From: Fragum whitleyi
Lineage: Eukaryota; Mollusca; Bivalvia; Cardiida; Cardiidae
Assembly (NCBI GenBank): GCA_948146395.1
Contig: OX411551.1
Location: 49,844,997 to 49,908,996 of the forward strand
Direction of reading: 5' to 3'
Length of the DNA stretch: 64,000 nucleotides
Shown here: piece by piece, positions 57,169 to 64,000 of the stretch
Layout of the letters: every line of letters begins with the position of its first letter
Numbering within the stretch: position 1 is the first letter of the stretch
The notes under the pieces: model-generated
Seen by the model: only the letters and a program-made list of their open reading frames with translations
Databases searched by the model: none
Told to the model about the DNA's origin: nothing
Made by a program: the position numbers and the translations under genes

Positions 57169-58800
57169 TAACGGACAGTTTGAACCTGACAATTTAAATG
57201 GTAGGTCTGTAAATGTTTTGAATTTGGTACTGTCAAAATTAGTAGTGTGAACAAGTATTTTTTCTTTAAATAGCAGCAGAGTGGTGGTGTATATTGAGAC
57301 TATGGGACTCTTGTTACTCCAGCAGAGGGGTTTCCGATTATTTAGCTTTAAACATGCCAATTTTAAGTACAATACAGTGAAATAAAAAGGATATACCGGA
57401 AAGAATGGATGCGCCATCATTTCGTAGCTTGATTGTGCTCTATGATAATCGTACGATTGTCGCAGAATGTTTACATAGAGGTATTAAATTGTTATTACCA
57501 TCGTAGGAACTGATCCGTTTTTGTTCATGGCTAAAAACAATTGCTTTACCTTACTTGTTTTAGGGAGGCAAAGAATAGCGTCCTCTAGAATGTTTCATTA
57601 TAAGTATTTAAATAAAAAAAAAGAGTTGTCTCTGTAAAGACTCCGTTGTTCCATGTTTCGGGCGAAACATTGATTATTTGAACATTCAAGTGTTTTCGGT
57701 TAACATAATATCATTTGCAATCATCTACAAAGCTGCAAAATCGCAAACAATCAAAAATGGGAGTATTTCCATTTAGCTAAACGCAAAGTTTGAACCATCA
57801 TTTCAAACTGTAAATAATTCTTTAATAAAGGAACGAAATTTCAATGTATAAAAGTTTTCTAGTAAGTAACACTGCTACGACAACGACAACTTACGCATGA
57901 AAGATTGATTATAATACTTTCATCTGCAAGCGTTAGAATGGGATAACCAAAACTTGTTACAATACGTTCTATTCATACGCAAAGCTACACAGATAACAGG
58001 AAATATTGAAAACAAGAAAAAAGTTATAGTCAATGAGGAACAAAATTAGGGTCTCTGATGTTGCATCTATCCTTTTGTAGAAGTTTGTATAAGAATGAAA
58101 GTAAATATTTTTACCTAATAAACAAACCACAATAATTATTGAATATAATGATAATGATGAAAAGATTAGAAGTTAAGACCTCGAAACATTCACCCAGAAT
58201 TTGGTACATGCGATCATGCTCATTTTACCAGGACGTATCAGGTATCAGGTTCAATTAGTCTTGTAATGTTCCACAAATCCGGCGCGACGGCCCGGAGTCG
58301 TTGTATTGTCGTTGAAATATTTTTTATTTTAAGATTTCAAGTAAACATCCTTTTTTTTTGGTCATTATGATGATTTTACGTTCTGTAGTTTAGGGGACAG
58401 TTTACCCACTAACGAGTAAATTTATATCAGATGACCTGCACGTGCAGATTCAAAAGATAAATTTTACAATGACCAATTTCACTTTTTTTGTGAAAGCCAT
58501 TTACAACCATCTTAACTATAATGGTATGATAACCATAAGATTAATCGTACGATGCTTCTTCTTGAAAGAGGCCCCAGGTCCCACCGGAATACCTACAATA
58601 CCCAATAACAATGATGCGCATGGTAATCATATCATCTGCTTGTGCATTTATTAAAAGTGAGCACCAACATATTTTCTTGATTTTTGTAGTCAGCATTATG
58701 TTCTTTCATTTTTTCCTTTTCATCATTTTTCTTTCGTCAGATTCATGCCTGTAAAATCTCAAGATTTAGGGATTTAAGCGTCTCTCGTTGTTGAAATACA
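57169..58800. other. Unassigned stretch
   Basis: Nothing recognised. A minus-strand 84-codon frame (57166-57420) and a plus-strand 70-codon frame (58442-58654) show no domain. Confidence 0.3.
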
Positions 58801-58807
58801 TTGATCA

Positions 58808-58936
58808 ATATACGCCCGTCAAAAGACGAGACGTATAATGTGATCACCTGTGGTGGGTGGGAGGCGTCAGCTTCGTTGCGGTCATCGTCCGTTGAACGCG
58901 TTCCAACTTATCAGTACTTTCAGTACTTTGATTTTA
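58808..58936 (+). repeat. Short repeat ending in hairpin plus TTTGAT
   Basis: Near-identical to 53231-53357: TATACGCCCGTCAAAAGACG through CAGTACTTTCAGTACTTTGA. Here it is not attached to a family H array. Confidence 0.75.
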
Positions 58937-59062
58937 ACTTTGAATCACACTCTGATGTCCAACTTTGTATTTAATTGCACGGACGTTTGAAGAAATGTAT
59001 AATGGGTATCTGCCCGTATCGCCTAAAACAACCTCGTTACAAGCATTTTTTGGCACCTTAAG

Positions 59063-59088
59063 AAATCAAAGTGCTGTCAGCACTGTAA
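59063..59088 (-). repeat. Hairpin plus TTTGAT motif, compensated variant
   Basis: On the minus strand CAGTGCTGACAGCACTTTGA: the two stem halves AGTGCT and AGCACT differ from the AGTACT form yet still pair perfectly. Confidence 0.6.
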
Positions 59089-59199
59089 ATCGGACATCAT
59101 TGATAGGACTGGGATAGTGCAATAGTTCGCCAATCAAAAGGGCTCAAATTTGGACAATAAAAGTTGGTAAACTCTTTGCCCAATTTGTGAGTTTTTTGT

Positions 59200-59945
59200 C
59201 TTAACACTCCATCTTTTCGAGGACATCGCCAGCTCATCCAACCTCGTTGGTCCGATTTTGAAAGTTTGCTGATTCGGTAGTCCTCTGCTAGTCTAAATAA
59301 TTTCTTAGCAGATCTTTTACGTTGTTATAATGAGCACGCGCCAAGCTAAAAGCTTGTCTGTTAATATCATTCCTCTCTCTATGGAGTTTAAAAGCCTGTT
59401 TAGCAACAAACATTTTTCATTAAACTATTTACAATTTTGATTACCAACATGTTTGTATTTCAAGCATTGGGTTTTCCCAAATACTGTAAATGCATTTTCC
59501 CTCAAGAAACGCGTGAAATCGCCAACTATGCTATTTATATCTTTGGTTTCTGACCAATCGATTAAATCTAGCAGCACTCTATGATTATTCATGAGTTTTT
59601 CTAAAATTAGATCGCTCTTACTGCTATCCTTTACCAGTTTATTGTATGTTTTTGTCGGTTTATTTGTTGTTGAATAATTTTTCTTCATACTCAAATTTGA
59701 ATTTATTGAAAATAGGATTGGAGCGTGATCAGAGTGCTCATTGAAATCAAATATTTCAAAATTACAAAATTGTTTCTATTTGTTAACACATGCGAACAAA
59801 AAGTAAACTTCTCACGCTCCCTGTTTGAGTGCAGACGACTATTGAATAAAAACAAACAAGTTAATTGACACATTTCGAGCAGACGATGTCCATTTGCATC
59901 TACCACGTGGTCTGAATTTACGCGTGGGTTTTGACCCAGTGATAA
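59200..59945 (-). pseudogene. LINE ORF2 endonuclease and linker fragment
   Basis: Minus strand, several frames. 59945-59700 gives VVDANGHRLLEMCQLTCLF, then KFTFCSH. Around 59760-59690 comes FDFNEHSDHAPILFSI, whose SDHAPI is the C-terminal catalytic histidine motif of APE-type endonucleases. Then 59694-59425 gives the linker with FGKTQCLKYKHVG. After a frame change (59440-59280) FNEKCFVAKQAFKLHRERN and AFSLARAHYNNVK follow, typical of the segment before the reverse transcriptase. At least two frameshifts are needed, so it is dead. RT does not follow in place. Confidence 0.75.
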
Positions 59946-60079
59946 TCATAACAGAATTTGATTGGTTGTCAGCCCTACAACTGGTAAATGACCGTTCGAG
60001 AAAGTTCAGAGCAGTAATATTGTAAGTGCTACAAATTAATTATACAGTTAACCTATTGTACGTTTCAACTTCTTTACTC

Positions 60080-60742
60080 AACCGAAAATCTTGTTATAAA
60101 CACTGAAAATACTAGCTGGTAATTACTAAAAGCGAAAATTACATCAAATTTTGTATAAGCCTCTTCTCTATTTGTCGAAAAGTAAATAAGATAAAAACAA
60201 AGTTTGTAGATTGTGACTGAAAAGGCCGTTTCTTCGGTGTTTGAAAACACATAATTTGGTTTGAACACATTGCTCAGAAGATAATGGTAAAAATGTAGTG
60301 GGTCAAACAGACTGGATTTCTGGAAACGGTAGATATAAATCTCCGATTTAAAAATTTGAGAGCTGTATGTTGAATGTTTTCAATACATTTCCTTTCTTCT
60401 AAACCCCAGATCTCAGACCCATACAGAATATAGGGCACACTTTGGTTTCAAATATTGTGAAAAAGGTTTTATTTGGAAGATATGGAAGACTGTGTAAACT
60501 GTTAAAAAGATGCATTACAACCTTTTTTCCCTTTAGAGTCATATTTTCTGCCATTTTATAGTGTGATAGACGACTGCTAAAAAAACACCTACATAAGTAA
60601 AACCATTCACAACTTCTATATTATCATTTTCGTATTTCCATTTCTCTTTTCGAGATAGTTGCCCGCCTTTCTTAAATACGACTATTTTAGTTTTTGTTGT
60701 ATTAACTATCATTTTATTACTTTTGCAAAACGAGCTTAACAA
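60080..60742 (-). pseudogene. LINE reverse transcriptase fragment
   Basis: Minus strand 60742-60539 reads LLSSFCKSNKMIVNTTKTK, then IVVFKKGGQLSRKEKWKYEN and IEVVNGFTYVGV. This is the stretch of non-LTR reverse transcriptases just after the FADD-type active site (CxxxxLxVNxxKTKxxVF...Y.G). The next block in another frame (60543-60395) reads LFNSLHSLPYLPNKTFFTIF and ETKVCPIF, typical of the following thumb/linker segment. Below that, frames decay with stops down to about 60080. The active site itself is missing. It lies upstream, in transcription terms, of the endonuclease fragment at 59945, the wrong order for one LINE. Confidence 0.75.
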
Positions 60743-61528
60743 GTTTAACTACTTTTGTAACCAAGATATGGTACATGTATGGCTTGTATGTGTTTATTCA
60801 AGAAATTTTGACCATATGTCTTACTGCATAATTCACAATGAAATCGTCTACTCTGGTGAATGCTCCCCTTGTGCCTATGGAGATAAGATGGCGCCGTGGT
60901 ACAGTTCCTGCAGTCGTCACACTTGTAGAGCCTCTTTTGATGCTCCTGTATGTCACCGTTATCCTATTTGATATCAAATGAACTTGTAACACAATAGCTT
61001 AAAACGCGTATATACAAAAAAAAACGATTACAGCTTTATTCTCAATAAAATTCTTATGCCATGTGTTTTACTGTGTACACAGAAAGCTCCGCATATTTAT
61101 CATATTCAACGTCATCTTAAGCGAGAACGTTGATGCTTTTGACGCCATATAACGTAACGTGCTAAGTGACGCGCTTCGTTTTTCTTTTAATTATCCCAAT
61201 GTCAGTATCATTGGTCTTTCATTAATTTACACCCAGACAATGTAATAAAACTATTTTATACTCAAAAAAAAGAGAAAAGGAACAAAGTATTTAGAATCGT
61301 GATCGTGTTTTATTGTGGATATTATCTCATTTTAGCGTTGATGTGTCCGTGAATAAAGTGGGGAGGAGATATATACAAAGCAAACTTTCTCGGGCTACGT
61401 CCTCGGATTTTACCTTGTGCATATAACTCCTCCTCAAAAACACTTTATTCATTGACTCACGCGAAAATGAAATTGGTTCTTGATTATAATATCTACACTT
61501 GACATCCTCAATTTTCAAATGAAGGTGT

Positions 61529-61530
<2 letters not shown>
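60743..61530. other. Unassigned stretch
   Basis: Overlapping open frames on opposite strands near 60800-60990 without recognisable domains. Nothing called. Confidence 0.3.
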
Positions 61531-61582
<52 letters not shown>

Positions 61583-61606
61583 AAGAGAGAGAGAGGGAGG
61601 GAGAAG
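61531..61606. repeat. (GA)n microsatellite
   Basis: About 35 GA units with a few interruptions (AAAG, GGGAGGG) at the right end. The 65-codon Arg/Glu frame over it is an artefact. Confidence 0.95.
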
Positions 61607-61663
61607 ACCGCGCTGTTTGGACAATTATTATCCCTTTCACCCTTACTGTAAGGACGAAGTTGT

Positions 61664-61693
61664 ACTGTGAGGACTAAATTTTGTCCTCACAGT
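61664..61693. repeat. Short perfect hairpin
   Basis: ACTGTGAGGAC and GTCCTCACAGT flank a short AT loop. On the plus strand no U-run makes it a terminator. Confidence 0.6.
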
Positions 61694-61878
61694 TACGATA
61701 GTGTTTTTTGCAATATCGAATTCCAACTGAAGTTTTGATCAAATCATATGGTTGTGAGGACAATGTCCTAATAACATATTTATCTCACTCTCATTACCAT
61801 AATCTGAAATTTAGCAAACCAAACAACATTGGAAGTACTCGGGTTTTTTCGCGGATGATAGCAGACAGTTTCGAAGTG

Positions 61879-61932
61879 ACTTCCGGTGATTCTGATTGGC
61901 TGATTCCATTACACGACGGTGATTCTGATTGG
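61879..61932. promoter_or_regulatory. Candidate promoter: ETS site and two CCAAT boxes
   Basis: ACTTCCGG (61879-61886, the reverse of CCGGAAGT) is followed by two inverted CCAAT boxes inside a 15-bp direct repeat GGTGATTCTGATTGG (61885-61899 and 61918-61932). This is a strong housekeeping-type promoter signature and may act in either direction. It lies just upstream of an ATG-donor pair. Confidence 0.45.
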
Positions 61933-61945
61933 TAAAAAACATTCT

Positions 61946-62014
61946 ATGTCTTTCATAAGCTTGCTTTTGTTAACAACAGCGCCTGAATCATCAATGAAGA
62001 AAAGTAGCAAGGCG
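61946..62014 (+). CDS. Candidate first exon before a GTAAGA donor
   Basis: From ATG at 61946 the frame reads MSFISLLLLTTAPESSMKKS and ends SKA at a donor GCG|GTAAGA (62012-62020). An in-frame ATG at 61994 gives the short MKKSSKA. It starts 14 bp after the second CCAAT box, which is too close for that box to drive it by the usual spacing, so transcription might begin further down or run the other way. The phase (0) does not match the best acceptor of the next exon (CAG at 62161-62163) but matches a second AG at 62179-62180. Unverified. Confidence 0.25.
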
Positions 62015-62163
62015 GTAAGATTACGAACAGAAAACAGTATGTAAGTACAAGTATCTTTTACTATTTCTATACACTCATAAGCTGTAAAAGGTAAAGTCTT
62101 AAAACGATCGAAGCATTTTTGCTTCTGTATTGGACTATAGTTCATTTTACTTCATTGTTCCAG

Positions 62164-62507
62164 GCTTCCATTCCGTTGAGGTGGGGTATATGAATGAAAT
62201 GTCAACTTATGAATCAAACAGAAATTCATGCAGTAAAAAGATACCAAATGAGAGTAAAGAAGGTCAAAATAGCCCCAAACCATCCACAAGTGGTCTAACT
62301 ATGAAAAAAACAGTCCTGCTCCATACAGACACCGACTCCGATGAAGATGGTGATGTAGATGAAAATGAGCTCTGCTGTGTCTGTAAAAAGATGTCCCCAG
62401 CTTGCAAAAACTCTTACACTGAGCTTAAAATTGTCAATTGGGCACAATGTGATCAATGTCAGCACAGCGATTGGTCCTTACTGCGCATGTGCAACTTTCT
62501 TAAATAA
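62164..62507 (+). pseudogene. Exon resembling a DDE transposase C-terminus
   Basis: The open frame preceded by an acceptor (TTACTTCATTGTTCCAG) reads through a polar linker (SPKPSTSGLTMKKTVLLHTD), an acidic run (TDSDEDGDVDENE) and a Cys/His segment CCVCKKMSP...IVNWAQCDQCQH. An acidic tail followed by CxVC...W.QCD.C.HW is the usual C-terminal end of a group of DDE-type transposases (pogo/Tigger-like) in invertebrates. Here the match stops at CQH. The following GCGATTGGTCC with TGCGCATGTGC looks like foreign, promoter-type sequence (CCAAT, NRF1-like), and the frame then ends at TAA 62505-62507. No DDE core is present in the window. A captured or decayed transposase exon is my best reading. Confidence 0.5.
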
Positions 62508-63094
62508 CACCCACGAATCGACGGGGTAATAGCATAGTGTATCAAAAGTCTCATGCCATCAGTGTTCTTTTTAGGAATTATTCATTTATGACTTATCGTC
62601 ACCCTAATATAATAGTGTTCTTACTCCATTTTGGTCGAAAAATGAGATACTGGTACGGTTGGAAAGGTCCCGAAGAGCTCTACCTATCCATGCGATCCGT
62701 TTTGTAATATATTAAGTCAATGTTCATCCAATCCAATTTCAGGGTCCTTTCAAGTTATAATTTCATGCAAAAGTCATAAAAAGTATGCATGCTTTAGGAA
62801 AAATATAGTTGTTATCCCCTTTTGATTATTTTAGACCTTTAAAGAAGATAGACTGCATCACAATGGCTTGTATTCTAATAAGTTGATTTTCATTTGCCCT
62901 GTTTAAATTATTTTTTAGGAAAGGTATTCTATTTTTTTAATGAACTAAAGTTCTTCAGGGCATTCTTACCTTGTGTCCATAAAAGAAAGAAAAAAAAAAA
63001 AAAAAACAAAAAAACAGAGACAGGTCAATATGACCTATGAGCTTTTGGGGAAATATATAGCATATAACACCCTTACAGTATATACAGCGACATT
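62508..63094. other. Unassigned stretch
   Basis: Nothing recognised apart from an A-rich tract at 62981-63012. Confidence 0.3.
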
Positions 63095-63376
63095 TACAAA
63101 TGTTCATAGAGCAATTGGAAGCGCTTTGGACTGTCAATCTAGAGGTCCTGGGTTTGATCCCCAATGGCGGCATTCATCCTTTCTTACTATTTGTCTGTCA
63201 CCAATGGGTTGATAATTGTAGACCTATGTGGGATAGAAGCTGGAGGCTGAGGAAGGATGTCATGGTAGTACTGATGTGAGAAATACCAGGAATCCATTAT
63301 TAGGTGTTCCAACCGCCACAATATAACTGAAAGATTGTTGAAAGAGGCGTAAAACCCCATTCAAACAGAAAGAAAT
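63095..63376 (+). repeat. SINE, full length, same family as 48246
   Basis: A-box region CATAGAGCAATTGGAAGC (weakened), B box CTGGGTTTGATCCCC, body CACCAATGGGTTG, CTATGTGGGATAG, GAAATACCAGGAATCC, tail GAGGCGTAAAACCCCATTC with AAACAGAAAGAAA. About 280 bp. Confidence 0.8.
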
Positions 63377-63659
63377 GTTATAGCCTACAGACCATTGTGC
63401 AAAATCTATCCTCAGATGAGATACTCAGGTGAATAATTTAGAGCCAAATAGATCTTGTTGAAAATTTATAATGATTTTTTTCAGGTAATGTCAAGTTTAA
63501 AGACACAACCAAAGGTAAGAGCTCTTCAATTTCCAATGCTCCATTTGAAACAACAAAATAATATTGTCTCTCAATATGTACCTGTATTCATGATTACCAA
63601 ATTATATAGGCATTCTAGACATGATATGCCTCATCCAAAAGCCAAAGCAGCTTACTTTT

Positions 63660-64000
63660 TAGCTTGAAAATGCTCAAGGTGAGCTACTGTGATCGGTCAG
63701 TGTCTGAATATAGCAATGTCATTTCTCTATGATGAATTGAATGTTATATAGTGGAAACTTTGAAAATCATTTTCTTAGAAACTAAATGATGGATATCAAC
63801 CAAGTGTCACATGAATTATCCTAAGTGTCTACCTATCAACTTACCAAGAATTACGGTGATCAGATGGAAATTATTACTCATGGGTGGAGGTCATTTTTCA
63901 AACATAATATTGAATAAAATTTTGCAAATAGGCTATTTTTAGGTGGTCTTTTATTATACTACAATACAGTATTTCAATAAGAAACAAACCATTTTTAGCT
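63660..64000 (+). repeat. Family H array, start of a further array
   Basis: TGGAAACTTTGAAAATCATT, AAATGATGGATATCAACCAA, TGGGTGGAGGTCATTTTTC match the 35085 array unit for unit. It runs out of the window. Confidence 0.7.

Noticed and set aside
61480..61677. Arg/Glu-rich 65-codon frame
   Set aside because: Direct translation of the (GA)n microsatellite.

Overview
The window is AT-rich, intron/intergenic-type animal DNA with no long open reading frame (the longest is about 150 codons) and no bacterial-style gene organisation. tRNA-derived SINEs, APE-type LINE remnants, many MITEs, poly-A tracts, (TA)n and (GA)n microsatellites, and exon-like islands with GT/AG splice signals all point to a metazoan. 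The SINE tails and the satellite-like arrays headed by GTCCGTCC-type runs suggest a marine mollusc, probably a bivalve. That assignment is an inference from general knowledge of these repeats, not a database result.

Most of the sequence is mobile DNA. The dominant component (family A) is a MITE of about 440 bp flanked by TA. Its inverted termini begin CAGTTAAYAACATCGTGAAA, both arms are rich in CATTC on one strand, and it carries a strongly conserved internal hairpin of about 65 bp beginning GGGAGGTAAT. Roughly 25 to 30 full or partial copies lie across 0.4-52 kb, in both orientations, sometimes back to back, chimeric, or interrupted by other elements. Other families are B (TGTGACCC termini, 7.6, 26.5 and 36.4 kb), C (GAGCCTGTG termini, 9.1 and 25.4 kb), D (a 0.9-1.26 kb element at 12.5, 27.1 and 31.6 kb), E (CCAGGGGCCAG termini, 26.0 kb), F (GCGACC-type, 40.6 kb) and G (a TTAA-flanked foldback element, 24.2 kb, half copy at 18.4 kb). 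There are also several single long hairpins.

From 35 kb onward the character changes. Degenerate tandem arrays (family H, periods of about 148-165 bp, all in the same direction) appear at 35.1, 46.3, 52.3, 56.2 and 63.7 kb. Two copies of a repeat of about 540 bp (family J), with duplicated CCAAT-CACGTG promoter-like modules, lie at 50.7 and 55.0 kb. LINE fragments lie on the minus strand at 54.3-55.0 and 59.2-60.7 kb.

Possible host-gene signals are few: a candidate promoter plus first exon at 14.8 kb (ETS-like site, CACGTG, AAGATGGCG), a candidate first exon at 30.5 kb with a GTAAGC donor, and at 61.9-62.5 kb a promoter-like cluster followed by an exon whose product resembles the cysteine-rich C-terminal end of DDE-type transposases. 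None can be confirmed without transcripts.
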